From: an uncultured Thermomicrobiaceae bacterium
Lineage (GTDB): Bacteria > Chloroflexota > Chloroflexia > Thermomicrobiales > Thermomicrobiaceae
Direction: 5' to 3'
Length of the DNA: 64,000 bases
NCBI GenBank assembly: GCA_938082375.1
Contig: CALKCJ010000015.1
Span: 62,001 to 126,000 of the forward strand
Shown in pieces: positions 26,135-36,925 of the stretch. Positions within the stretch are counted from its first letter, which is position 1. The number at the start of each line of letters is the position of its first letter. The notes beneath the pieces are model-generated. The model was not told where the DNA came from. It did no database searches and worked only from the letters and a program-made list of their open reading frames with translations. A program made the translations under genes and the position numbers.

Positions 26135-28030
26135 TCACTTCCGTCTCCAGTTCTTGACGTCCCAGAGATCCGAGGCATACGGCGTCGGGTTGATGCCGGT
26201 GAGCTGGTTAGAGACGACCGCGACGCTGTTCCGGGCGATGATCCCGATGTCGGCGACGTCGTTGACGACCAACCGCTGCATGTCGAGGAAGAGCGGCGTG
26301 TACTTGTCAGGGTCGATCTCCTGCTCGACCTGGGTGTAGAGCCGGTTGAACTCCTCGTTCTGGTACCGGATCACGTTCGGGCGGTGCCAGTCATTGGAGC
26401 GTTGGGCAATATCCTTCTCCGGATCTCGCGACAGGTAACGCTTGTACCAGAGGATCGGGAAGAGGCCGGCGCTGTTCGTCCACATGCCCAGGTCGTACTC
26501 ACCACGGTTGAGCGTGTCTGGGTTGCCAGGATCGCCAGAGAAGAAGACCTTGGCGTCGACCGCCTTGATTTGGATGTTGATTCCGATCTTGGCCAGGTCC
26601 GCTTTGACGATCTCCTGAGTCTTCTGGCGCACCGCGTTGGTCGAGGTCATCCACAGCCAGTCCATCCGCCGACCGTTCAGCACGCGGATGCCGTCCGGGC
26701 CAGGGGTGGCACCGACCTCGTCCAGGAGCTGAGCGGCCTTCTCCAGGTTGAACTCCCATCTGAGGTCCTTTGGCATGAACTGCTTGTTCGAGTTGAGCGT
26801 GAGCGCCGTAGCGGTCCCACCCGGGCCATAGAGCTGCTCGGCGATGACATCCCGCTGGATCGAGAGCGCTAGTGCCTTTCGAACCTTCAACTCCTTGAAG
26901 TGCGGGTGCGGCACGCTGTAGTGCGCCTTCTCGCCATTCACTTCGGTCTGCGGGTCGGCGTGCATAATCTCGATCCGCTCGGTCCCACCACCGGGGGTTG
27001 ACCGGATCTTGCCAAGGCCAGCCGCCTCCATCTGCTTGAGGATCGTCGGTTCGACCTGGATATTCCAGGCGTAGTCCATCTCACCGGTCTGCAGCACCGC
27101 TCGCGCCGCGCTGGCCGCGTCGCCACCGCCCTTCAAGGTGATGGTGTCGAAGAACGGCTTGCCCGGATCCCAGTAGTCCTGGTTGATCTCGTAGATCACC
27201 ACATCGCCCGGCGTGAACGACTTCACCTTATACGGCCCAGTGCCGATCGGCTGCAGGTTGAAGGGGGCCTCCTTGGATCGGGTACCGACGTACTCTTTCA
27301 GAGCGTGCTCCGGCAAGATCATCCCTGCGGGACCAGTGAAAATTTGGAACCAGCCAGCCCACGGCGTCTTAAAGTTGACCTTCACAGTGTACTCGTCGAT
27401 CACCTCGACCGACTTAACTGGATCGTACGTACCGAACGTGGTCGCCGCCGTCTCGGGGTTCGAAAGATAGTCGAAGGTGAACTTCACGTCCTTGGCCGTA
27501 AAGGGGGTGCCGTCGTGCCACTTCACGTCCTGGCGCAGTTTCCAGGTCACGCTCAGGCCATCCGGCGAGACCATCCCGTTTTCGAGGCTCGGGAGCGGCT
27601 CGGCCGCCAGCGCCGGTACGAGGTTGCCGTCGATGTCGAGGTCGGCCAGCGGTTCAAGGACGACGCGCGAGGCGTCGAAGTCTTTCGTGCCGCTGGACAG
27701 GTGCGCATTCAGGATCGTCGGCGCCTGCCACCAGAGCAGCCGCAACTCACCGCCACCGCCGCGCTGCGCAGCCGGCTGCTCGGTCGCCACTGGTTGCGGC
27801 GTCGCGGCGGCGGCTGGCGTCTGAGCAGGTGACGGCTGCTGCACTTGCGGAGTCTGCGCAGCTGGCGCCTGGGTCGGTGTGACCTCCTGGCCGCGGCAGG
27901 CTGCGAGCAAAGCGGCCAGCGACGACGCGCTCAGCCCGAGCGCGGCTCCACGCTTGAGGGCCTGCCGACGCGTGATGCGCCCCTAGGCCGCTGCCTCCAA
28001 GAGCTCCGCGAAAGTCTTGTGCACCTGCAT
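26135..28030 (-). CDS. Tat-type lipoprotein, oligopeptide-like solute-binding protein, with in-frame amber codon
   Basis: From the ATG at 28030, preceded by AGGAGGAG, the frame encodes MQVHKTFAELLEAAA, then TAG at codon 16 (27983-27985), then GRITRRQALKRGAALG with a twin-arginine motif and the lipobox LLAAC (Cys45). The rest is an intact family 5 binding protein: LSVTWKLRQDVKWHDGTPF, PIGTGPYKVKSF and a C-terminal GIIARNSVAVV region. The expected product binds peptides or similar ligands at the outer membrane face. Only this one codon is wrong. If the amber is real, translation must reinitiate inside the signal peptide (TTG at 27910), which would lose Tat export. No permease or ATPase genes are adjacent. 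Confidence 0.75.
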
Positions 28031-28406
28031 CTCCTCCTACCATCGTGCTGGCTCGGTGGCCAGTCGGCACAACAAACGAGCTCCCTCGGCCCTGGAGGGC
28101 TTCGGGGGCGGTGCAAGAAACGCAGAACGTTACCAGGCTGAGTGTGCTTCCTCTGCCCAGCTCCGACCCGACGGGGCCGTGTGCCCAAGACAAAGCTATG
28201 CACGCTCACCGGTGCGATGAACCAGCCCTCTCGGTGTCCAGCCCTGTACAGCTCTCGGCGAGCATCATACAGGATTCGGTAACAGTTGTATAGATGCACC
28301 GACCCGACCGCGTTCAGCGACACCGAGAGCACGCTTCAGAACAGCGGTTTTTGCATAGCCCGCGCAGGCTCTAGCGGACAGGTGGGCTGAACTGGGCGGA
28401 TAAGAC
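28031..28406. other. Divergence-free intergenic stretch upstream of the binding protein
   Basis: The segment is the 5' region of the minus-strand binding-protein gene and the 3' flank of cimA. A TATGAT on the minus strand near 28267-28272 could be its -10 box, but the -35 match is weak. No coding frame with a product is seen. Confidence 0.35.
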
Positions 28407-30017
<1,611 letters not shown>

Positions 30018-30042
30018 CGCCTGGCTCCTTTCCATGTACAGC

Positions 30043-30078
30043 TAAAACCTAGCGGCCTCCCGTTCTGGGGAGGCCGCT
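30043..30078 (-). terminator. Attenuator terminator of cimA
   Basis: On the minus strand, AGCGGCCTCCC (30078-30068 complement) and GGGAGGCCGCT (30061-30051 complement) form an 11-bp stem followed by AGGTTTT. It ends 26 bp before the GTG start of cimA and 30 bp after the leader peptide stop. Confidence 0.85.
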
Positions 30079-30107
30079 CGAACGTCGATCGCTTCCTAGT
30101 CGTACGG

Positions 30108-30248
30108 TCAACCGAGCCTGGGCGAGCCCCTCCCCAACGCCGAAAGCCCCGCCACGCGGGGCCGAATAATGCCAATAATAATCGCAGCGCCCCGGCTCAC
30201 GCGGGCCAGGGTCGCGAGCGTACCAGCTTGGGGATGCCCATCTCGCAT
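30108..30248 (-). CDS. Isoleucine-rich leader peptide of cimA
   Basis: An ATG at 30248 with GGGGAG upstream opens a 46-codon frame. Codons 23-28 read Ile-Ile-Ile-Gly-Ile-Ile, all five as ATT, which is a rare codon in this GC-rich genome. The frame stops at 30108, just before the terminator stem. A competing hairpin (GCCCCGC/GCGGGGC) begins directly after the Ile codons. This is the classic layout of ribosome-stalling attenuation: charged Ile-tRNA lets the terminator form, Ile shortage stalls the ribosome and allows read-through into citramalate synthase. Confidence 0.75.
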   Translation of the reverse strand: MRDGHPQAGTLATLARVSRGAAIIIGIIRPRVAGLSALGRGSPRLG

Positions 30249-30303
30249 GATACTCTCCCCATCTACGACGGCTAGTGGCAGCCTACTACAGACACGGTCG
30301 AGG

Positions 30304-30309
30304 TGTCAA
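30304..30309 (-). promoter_or_regulatory. -35 element for the cimA leader
   Basis: A perfect TTGACA on the minus strand (30309-30304). An 18-bp spacer leads to TAGGCT, a weak -10 box. The transcript would start about 30 nt before the leader peptide ATG. Confidence 0.5.
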
Positions 30310-30471
30310 GCCCGAGCGCCCGAACCTGCGCGGCATCAGCGAGACTTTGGTCGTCACACGCGAGCCCGGTTGCAAAGAAGAGTTGCCTCGCCGTCGCTTG
30401 CTCATCCCGCTGGCGGCATGCCCCTCACCAACACCCGCGCTCCATGCGCCGCATGGCCCCGGCGCCCGAGC

Positions 30472-32076
30472 CTACAGCGGAAAACAGACCGGCACGTCGA
30501 TGAGCGTCGGCCGGTCACGCTTCGTCGCTTCCACAACCGACTCGGCAAGCTCCTCCGGCGAGCCGGCCCGCACGGCCGGGATGCCATACGACGCTGCCAG
30601 CGCGACAAAGTCGGGGTTCACCAGGTCAACGGCGATGAAGCGCCGGTCGTACTCCCGCGCCTGTGCCTCCTTGACAGCGGTATAGGCCGAGTCGTCGAAG
30701 ATGACGATGGGGATGCCAAGCCGGAACTGCACGGCCGTGGCGAGTTCCTGCATCGTGTACTGGAAGCCACCGTCGCCCACCGCCGCCACCACCGTAGCCT
30801 CGGGACGCGCGATCTTAGCCCCGATCGCCGCTGGCAGCGCGAAGCCGAGCGTGCCGTAGCCAGTGGGGAAGAAGTAGGTGCGCGGCTGATAGACCGGATA
30901 GTGCCGGTTGCCAACGTAGCACATCATGGTCATGTCGTTGACCAGGATGCCATCCCTCGGGATCGCCGCACGCAGGGCTCGCATCCAGGCGGTGTGCTCG
31001 TGCCCCCATGACGAGGCAAGCGCTTGTCGCTTAACCTCCTCGACCTCGGCGACCGGCCAGGATGCCTTGCGAACCCCGCGCGACCGTAGCGCCTCCAGCA
31101 AGGCCCTGGCTGTCTCGCGCGCGTCGGCGACGATCGCCTGCGTCGGACAGTAGTTCCGTAGGATCTCTCGTGGATCGACGTCCACGCGGACCATCGTAAC
31201 AGGCAGTGGCATCTTTCCATCCGCGGTGTCTTGCGCGCCCAGCTTCGAGCCGAAGACCAGTGCCAGGTCTGCCTGTCGCAGCAGCCGGTCGACGGCATTG
31301 CCTGCTTCCCAGAGGGTGCCCAGGCAGAGCGGATGGTCCTCCGGCACAGCCCCCTTGCCCTGGATGCTGGTGAGCACCGGGGCCCCGAGCTGCTCGGCCA
31401 ACGCGACCAGCTCGGCGCTCGCCTCGTTGGCCACCGCGCCGCCGCCGCAGTAGAGGATGATCCGGCTCGCCCGCTCGATCGCCGCCGTCGCGAGCTCGAC
31501 TGCCGCTGCCGGTGGCGCCTGCCGATCCAACTGGACCGGACCAATCGACTCGAGGTCGACCTCGCCGTAGCCGCCCAGCACATCGAGCGGCACTTCGACG
31601 TAGGCCGGGCGCGGTCGTCCATGTGCCATCTGGCAGAACGCCTCGGCGATCAGCGCCGGAACTTCGTCGACCCGGCGAGCGCGACGGGCCCACTTGGTCA
31701 CCGCGCGCATCACGCCGAGCTGATCCTTCAGATCATGCAAGTGGCCGAGCATCTGTCCTTGCCACGGCTGGGCCACGTTCGAAGCAACCACCAGCACCGG
31801 TGAGGAGTCGGCATAGGCCTCGCCGATCGGGGTGGCGACATTGGTGACCCCTGGGCCGGTGATCACGATCGCGACGCCCGGGCGGCCAGAGGCGCGCGCA
31901 TAGCCGTCTGCCATGAACCCGGCTCCCTGCTCGTGTCGCGCCAACACGTGGCGGATCGGCGAGTCGTACAGCGCATCGTAGATCTCGAGCGTGTGGACAC
32001 CGGGGATGCCAAAGACGACCTCCACACCCAGCCGCTCTAAGCTACGGACAACTGCTTCACCACCTTGCACTCGCAC
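30472..32076 (-). CDS. ThDP-dependent decarboxylase/acetolactate synthase-like enzyme
   Basis: A 534-residue thiamine-diphosphate enzyme with the three-domain POX/AHAS fold. FGIPGVHTLEIYDAL and RHEQGAGFMADGYARA hold the catalytic glutamate, the middle domain is around residues 190-330, and VGDGGFQYTMQELATAVQF is the ThDP/magnesium motif, ending with DDSAYTAV. The N-terminal HTLEIYDAL wording resembles 5-guanidino-2-oxopentanoate decarboxylase (AruI)-type and benzoylformate decarboxylase-like proteins more than AHAS. No AHAS small subunit is adjacent. The 2-oxoacid substrate is undetermined. It starts at GTG after AGGAG. It lies upstream of cimA on the same strand, about 220 bp before the cimA leader, and probably has its own transcript. 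Confidence 0.8.
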   Translation of the reverse strand: MRVQGGEAVVRSLERLGVEVVFGIPGVHTLEIYDALYDSPIRHVLARHEQGAGFMADGYARASGRPGVAIVITGPGVTNVATPIGEAYADSSPVLVVASNVAQPWQGQMLGHLHDLKDQLGVMRAVTKWARRARRVDEVPALIAEAFCQMAHGRPRPAYVEVPLDVLGGYGEVDLESIGPVQLDRQAPPAAAVELATAAIERASRIILYCGGGAVANEASAELVALAEQLGAPVLTSIQGKGAVPEDHPLCLGTLWEAGNAVDRLLRQADLALVFGSKLGAQDTADGKMPLPVTMVRVDVDPREILRNYCPTQAIVADARETARALLEALRSRGVRKASWPVAEVEEVKRQALASSWGHEHTAWMRALRAAIPRDGILVNDMTMMCYVGNRHYPVYQPRTYFFPTGYGTLGFALPAAIGAKIARPEATVVAAVGDGGFQYTMQELATAVQFRLGIPIVIFDDSAYTAVKEAQAREYDRRFIAVDLVNPDFVALAASYGIPAVRAGSPEELAESVVEATKRDRPTLIDVPVCFPL

Positions 32077-32185
32077 GGTCCAGCTCCTTTCTTTCTCGCA
32101 TATCCCAGGTAGCGCCCTGCCGCGCGATTATTCCATGAGACATCTCTAACCCGCTCGGCAGGCTGCGGCCTCTGGGCGAATGGGC

Positions 32186-32194
32186 TGGTACACT
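32186..32194 (+). promoter_or_regulatory. Extended -10 promoter of the deacetylase gene
   Basis: TGGTACACT is an extended -10 element. Transcription would start near 32201, about 30 nt before the ATG with its GGGGGAG site. Confidence 0.5.
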
Positions 32195-32229
32195 GCGATC
32201 CTGCGTGAGCGCGTAGACGGGGGAGCAGT

Positions 32230-33240
32230 ATGCAGCGGCTGGCAGCTCACCTTGCGGTGATTGGCCTGATAATGACGCTCTTCCTCTTGGGAAGCCCGCT
32301 CAACCTTCGCGGATTACCCCGCACCACTAACGCAGCGGTGGCACCAGGCACGTCCCATACGCCCCAAACGACGACGCCAGTAACCAGCTCGTCAACCGGG
32401 CGGCAGCGACCAGGCTGGCTGGTTCCCACCATGGAGCAGCGGTTGATGAACCTCAATGACGCGCCGCCGCAGGCGGCTGTAGGCCCCACGTCGACTCCGG
32501 TAGCCCAGCCGGTCGAGCCGACAGTATCAGCCTCAGCCTCGTTGGCCGTGTCGACAGTGACCCAAAGCGTCCCGATCCTGATGTACCACTACATTCGGCC
32601 CAAACCCGGACCCGATGATCCACTCGGCCAGAGGCTCTCGGTGGAGCCGCAGGAATTTGCACGCGAGATGGACTGGCTAGCCGAACACGGCTTCACCACT
32701 TTGACCTTGGCTGAGTACGGCGAAGCCCGCGCCGGACATCATCAGCTCCCCCTCCGACCGGTCGTCCTCACCTTCGACGATGGCTACCGAGACTTCTACA
32801 TCAATGCGTGGCCGATTCTGCTGACCCACCACTTCAAGGCTACGGTCTTTGTGATCACCGGTGTAGTCGGGAGCCCCCAATACATGACATGGGACATGCT
32901 CCGGGAGCTCGACCGCTCCGGCCTCGTGGAGGTTGCCGGCCACTCGGTACATCACCTCGACCTGACACAGCTCAACGCTTCCGCATTGGTGAGCGAGGTG
33001 ACAGGCTGCGCACACGCCATTGCTCAGGAACTTGGTCACTCCCCGGTATCGTTCGCTTACCCTGCTGGCCGCGTGAACGACGCCGTCGTCTCAGCGGTAC
33101 GTGCCGCAGGCTTCCACTTCGCTGTCACGACCAAACCGGGGGCTGCTGACGCGTCCGATCCTCTTTTGCTCCTCCCGCGGCTTCGTGTGCGCGGCGACAC
33201 AACCCTAGGCGAGTTCGCTGCGATCCTCTCGCCTTCCTAG
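32230..33240 (+). CDS. Secreted polysaccharide deacetylase
   Basis: A 336-residue protein with an N-terminal signal or anchor segment (residues 5-23) and a Pro/Thr/Ser-rich linker to about residue 110. The NodB domain follows: ILMYHYIRPK, LTFDDGY (the catalytic base and metal Asp), GHSVHHLDL (metal histidines), FAYPAGR and the closing strand region. It would remove acetyl groups from cell-wall or surface glycan outside the membrane. It is transcribed alone from an extended -10 promoter. A second, larger deacetylase of related type lies 500 bp downstream. Confidence 0.9.
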   Translation: MQRLAAHLAVIGLIMTLFLLGSPLNLRGLPRTTNAAVAPGTSHTPQTTTPVTSSSTGRQRPGWLVPTMEQRLMNLNDAPPQAAVGPTSTPVAQPVEPTVSASASLAVSTVTQSVPILMYHYIRPKPGPDDPLGQRLSVEPQEFAREMDWLAEHGFTTLTLAEYGEARAGHHQLPLRPVVLTFDDGYRDFYINAWPILLTHHFKATVFVITGVVGSPQYMTWDMLRELDRSGLVEVAGHSVHHLDLTQLNASALVSEVTGCAHAIAQELGHSPVSFAYPAGRVNDAVVSAVRAAGFHFAVTTKPGAADASDPLLLLPRLRVRGDTTLGEFAAILSPS

Positions 33241-33738
33241 AGCGACAGGCAGCGTGCCCTATGTGAGGGACTCCGTCGTCACCTGCCCCGCATGAACCAT
33301 TCCCCGGGCTTTCGGAGGTGACCAAAACGGTGCGGTGCCGAGCCGTTCCAGTGCCCATACGACTGCCTGGCCACCCTTGATCCGCCTTGCCACGCCCGCA
33401 CCCTCCCAACTCACGGCCTCGAGCCGGTACAGGACGCCGCGCAGTATACCCACGGGTCGAGCGTTCACCGCTGGACTCGCAGTGCACTCGATCGTCCTAG
33501 CCGAAATAACGAACCCGGGATCGGTCGGCCGGTGTGCGCAGTACTGTTCTGGAGAAGCCGGAAGTGTATTTCGAACGTTATCTGTCGGTGAGACGGTAGC
33601 TCCCCGTCTCACACAGTGAGTGCCGCCATGAAACGGGGGCTACGTCGCAAGCAGCGTCGGCCGCCGAGCGTCTCGACCTCAGCTTTTTCGCTCGCCGCCG
33701 CACCGTTGAAGGCGGTGATTTGGGAAGGAATCGTGACG
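33241..33738. other. Intergenic stretch with a trace of a ThDP-enzyme gene
   Basis: On the minus strand about 33335-33396 reads ARRIKGGQAVVWALERLG, which resembles the first helix of the ThDP enzyme encoded at 30.5-32 kb (VQGGEAVVRSLERLG). Nothing downstream continues the similarity, so it may be a remnant of a duplicated gene or chance. No other gene or clear promoter is seen; the ribosome site for the next gene lies at the right end. Confidence 0.3.
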
Positions 33739-35103
33739 ATGGGCAGAGCCTTCTTCTCCAGACGGTTGTCTCGCGTGCTCTCGCTCATCCTGCTGGCGAT
33801 GACAGTACGGCTCGGCGCCTGGCCGCCTGCGAGAGTTTCAGCAGCCCCGTCGACCGTGTACTTTCCTCAGACCGGCCATCACGTCGGCGAGCCCTTCCTC
33901 AGCTATTGGTTTCGACACGGCGGCATCAGGATCTTCGGCTACCCGGTCAGCGAGCCGCTGACCGATGCTGCCAGCGGGCTGACAGTGCAGTACTTCGAGC
34001 GCGCTCGCTTCGAGCACTATCCAGAGTGCGGCAGCTCCTGTGAGGTCATGCTTACCCGGGTGGGAGCTCTGCTGACCGAAGGACGGCCTGAGCCGGCATT
34101 CCTGCCGCTGGCGCTCGATCCCTTATCGGCCACGACGCCTGACCGCCGTTACTTTCCCGAGACCGGCCATACCTTGGCCTATGGCTTTAAACGCTTCTGG
34201 GAGAAGAATGGCGGGCTGGCCATCTTCGGCTTTCCCATCTCTGAAGAACTCTCCGAGATCGACGTGGCGACCGGCCGAGCCTTCACCGTGCAGTACTTCG
34301 AGCGTGCCCGTTTCGAGTGGCACCCGGAGCTGGCAGGGACACCGTACGAAGTTCAGCTCGGGCTTCTCGGTACGGCGCTCGCCCACCGCGATGGCATCGA
34401 CACTCTGCCGGTGGCTCGCCAGGAGGGGGTGGCCGATTACTCGCCAGACCTGTTCCAGCGCGCTTTCCGGATGCCGATCCTGATGTACCACCAGGTGGGA
34501 GAACCGGCCGGCCGGTATCGAATCCCACTCTGGAAGTTCGAGCAGCAGTTGGATTGGCTACTCGGTCACGGCTACACTCCGATCACGATGACGCAGATGT
34601 TCGACGCTCTTCTGCGTGGAGGCCCATTGCCCGAACGCCCGGTAGCCATCACCTTCGACGATGGAAGCCCACGGCAGTGGCAGGCAGCGATGGCACTCAA
34701 CGCCCGCGGGATGGTGGCGACCTTCTTCGTAGTCCCCGGTCGCGGTGGCTTGAGCCCGGAACAGATCCGCGCGCTCGCTGAGCAGGGGCACGAGATCGGC
34801 TCGCACTCCCTGACGCATTCCAACCTCCGTCTCATCTCCGATGAGCAGCTTTGGGCCGAAGTCTGGCTGAGCAAGGCCCGGCTGGAGCAGATCACCGGCC
34901 ATGCAGTGGGCTACTTCGCGTACCCCGACGGCGAGTACGACGCGCGGGTGATAGCGGCAGTGCAGGCAGCCGGCTACGACGGGGCACTCGCGGCCTGGGG
35001 CGGTACCGGATGCTCGCCGGAGCGTCGCTGGGCGGAGCCGCGCGTCGAGATCTCTGGCCTGATCAGCCTGGAGCAGTTTGCCTGGTACGTCGAGCACTTC
35101 TAG
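33739..35103 (+). CDS. Secreted deacetylase with two YFPxTGH-type repeats
   Basis: A 454-residue exported protein. After a signal peptide (to about residue 35) come two copies of a repeat of about 90 residues, each opening YFP-x-TGH and ending with YFERARFE-x-(H/Y)PE. The NodB deacetylase domain follows, with PILMYHQVGEPA, AITFDDGSPRQW, EIGSHSLTHSNL and YFAYPDGEYD. The repeat is common in exported Chloroflexota proteins and probably binds wall or surface glycan, but its ligand is not known. In the catalytic motif TFDDGS replaces the more usual TFDDGY. I chose ATG 33739 with GGAAGGA upstream; a GTG six bases earlier is possible. Confidence 0.85.
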   Translation: MGRAFFSRRLSRVLSLILLAMTVRLGAWPPARVSAAPSTVYFPQTGHHVGEPFLSYWFRHGGIRIFGYPVSEPLTDAASGLTVQYFERARFEHYPECGSSCEVMLTRVGALLTEGRPEPAFLPLALDPLSATTPDRRYFPETGHTLAYGFKRFWEKNGGLAIFGFPISEELSEIDVATGRAFTVQYFERARFEWHPELAGTPYEVQLGLLGTALAHRDGIDTLPVARQEGVADYSPDLFQRAFRMPILMYHQVGEPAGRYRIPLWKFEQQLDWLLGHGYTPITMTQMFDALLRGGPLPERPVAITFDDGSPRQWQAAMALNARGMVATFFVVPGRGGLSPEQIRALAEQGHEIGSHSLTHSNLRLISDEQLWAEVWLSKARLEQITGHAVGYFAYPDGEYDARVIAAVQAAGYDGALAAWGGTGCSPERRWAEPRVEISGLISLEQFAWYVEHF

Positions 35104-35177
35104 GAGACGAAGCCGTCACAGCAATGTAGGCTGATGTCGGCCACGTCTCGACTCGGCGCCAAACGCGGACGGCACCC

Positions 35178-36902
35178 CTACCCATCGGCCGAGGCGAGAA
35201 GCTCCAGCGACGACGTGCGGATGCGCTGCAGCATGACGACGCGTTCCTGGTCATGCGCCGGGCGCGGCCGGTGGTAGTCCTCGATCATCACCGGTTCGAG
35301 CGAGAACGTGAGCAGCCGCGTGCCTGAGAAGCGGAGCCGCAAAATCACCCCTTGCTTCGTTTCCAGAGACCATTCCTGGTCGAAGACGAAGTTGGCCAGC
35401 GAGTAAAAGATAGGCCTCCCTCGGTAGAACTCGACCCCCTGCAGCCAGTGCGGGTGTGAGCCGAGTACCAGCGTCGCCCCCGCGTCGATTGCTGCCCGCG
35501 CGATCCGTCGCTGCTCCTCTGTGGGCACCAGCGTGTACTCGATACCCCAGTGGAAGAAGGGGATCACGATATCGGCCAGACCGGCTGCCGCAGAGACGTC
35601 CTCGATGACGTATTCAACCGCCAGCGGCGCCGTGCCCGGCCAATCCTCGCCCGCCCCGTACCAGGCCGCACTGATGCCATCGTAGCCCAACAGCGCGATC
35701 GTCGTGCCGGCTACGTCGAGGAGCGCCGGCCGCCTGGCCTCCGCGAGCGTCTCTCCGATGCCGCAGTGCGCGATGCCATGGGCTTGCAGGGTCGCCAGCG
35801 TGTCGCGCATGCCCTGCACGCCGAAGTCCATGCTGTGGTTGTTGGCCAGCGACACGGCGTCGATCCCGGCCAGGAGCAGACCCTCGACGGCCTGGGGGAA
35901 GGTCATGAACCGCATGGTGAAGGGATCATCCGGCGGCGCGAACGACGACGTCAGCGCGCACTCGAGGTCGGCGACAGTGAGGTTGGCCCCAACGAGCAGC
36001 GGCGCAACTGCCCGAAACGGGGCGGCCCAGTCGCCGCTCCGCGCCATGATACGGTGTACAGTACGTCCGAGGATGATGTCACCGGCCACGGCTACCGTCA
36101 AAGTCGGTTCCAGTGCCTGCTGCGGGAGCTGAGCAGCCACCTCCCAGATGATGCCCTGCAGGGCATCGCTCCCCTCGACCACCAGGCGCTCGCTGAGGCC
36201 GGCGCGGGCCAGCTCATCCGCTGAAAGGTCGAGCGGGTCATGGCCATCGAGCCACAGTGCCCGCATCTCCGGTTTGAGCTCGGCTCGCTCGACGACCGCC
36301 AGGCCGCCGGGCCGCGTCAAAAGGAACTCGGCGCAGGACTGTGGATCGCTCGCCTCGTGGGCAGCCCCAGAGAGTTCAAGGCCGCCGTTCCGCAGGCTCA
36401 CCAGTTCGACGGCCAGCGGCTCCGGTGAGCCCAGCGCCTGCCAATCCAAGATCGTGCCGTTCAAAAGTCCGCCCAGCGTCTCGCTTGAGATGCCGCGCAC
36501 CAGATTCCAGTGGGACGCCACCGGCACGAAGGTGCGTTCGGCCAGGGTCAGCGCGCCAGTTGAGCCAGGTGCCCGCCGGAGGCGCACGCTCGCCTGCTCC
36601 GGCGCATCGACGCGCACCGCCTGCCACCCCTGCGGGAGCGCCTCGGCCAGCGATACCGTGAAGGCTTCCGCCCGGGGTGCGAAAGATGCCGGGAGGCCCG
36701 GCTCGCTCCAGACGAGGAGCTCGCGTGACACCCCGGCCGGCCGACGACGTGCCTGGGCAGCGCGGCGGCGACCGACCGCCGGCTTCGGCGAGGCTTCCAA
36801 GCTTGGGGCCGGGGAAGGCGGCGACTGGTGGCTGCGGCAGGCCGCGAGGAACAGGCCACCGAGCGAGCCCAGCAACTGGCGCCGGCTGAGTCGCGCAGGC
36901 AT
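35178..36902 (-). CDS. CapA-type protein with N-terminal binding-protein-like domain
   Basis: A 574-residue Tat-type lipoprotein (SRRQLLGSLGG, lipobox LAAC at about residue 21). Residues about 60-270 resemble a periplasmic phosphate-binding-like module (ASHWNLVRGIS, LLNGTILDW). Residues about 280-550 are a CapA/PgsA metallophosphatase-fold domain with VAGDIILGRTVHRIM, LANNHSMDFG, PFFHWGIEYT and GSHPHWLQG. CapA proteins act in poly-gamma-glutamate export or as surface phosphoesterases. The two-domain form is less common. It is the last gene of a minus-strand run after a UlaG-like hydrolase (23 bp) and a creatininase-family gene. Confidence 0.85.
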   Translation of the reverse strand: MPARLSRRQLLGSLGGLFLAACRSHQSPPSPAPSLEASPKPAVGRRRAAQARRRPAGVSRELLVWSEPGLPASFAPRAEAFTVSLAEALPQGWQAVRVDAPEQASVRLRRAPGSTGALTLAERTFVPVASHWNLVRGISSETLGGLLNGTILDWQALGSPEPLAVELVSLRNGGLELSGAAHEASDPQSCAEFLLTRPGGLAVVERAELKPEMRALWLDGHDPLDLSADELARAGLSERLVVEGSDALQGIIWEVAAQLPQQALEPTLTVAVAGDIILGRTVHRIMARSGDWAAPFRAVAPLLVGANLTVADLECALTSSFAPPDDPFTMRFMTFPQAVEGLLLAGIDAVSLANNHSMDFGVQGMRDTLATLQAHGIAHCGIGETLAEARRPALLDVAGTTIALLGYDGISAAWYGAGEDWPGTAPLAVEYVIEDVSAAAGLADIVIPFFHWGIEYTLVPTEEQRRIARAAIDAGATLVLGSHPHWLQGVEFYRGRPIFYSLANFVFDQEWSLETKQGVILRLRFSGTRLLTFSLEPVMIEDYHRPRPAHDQERVVMLQRIRTSSLELLASADG

Positions 36903-36925
36903 CGCCGCACCCCGACGCGTCGGCT

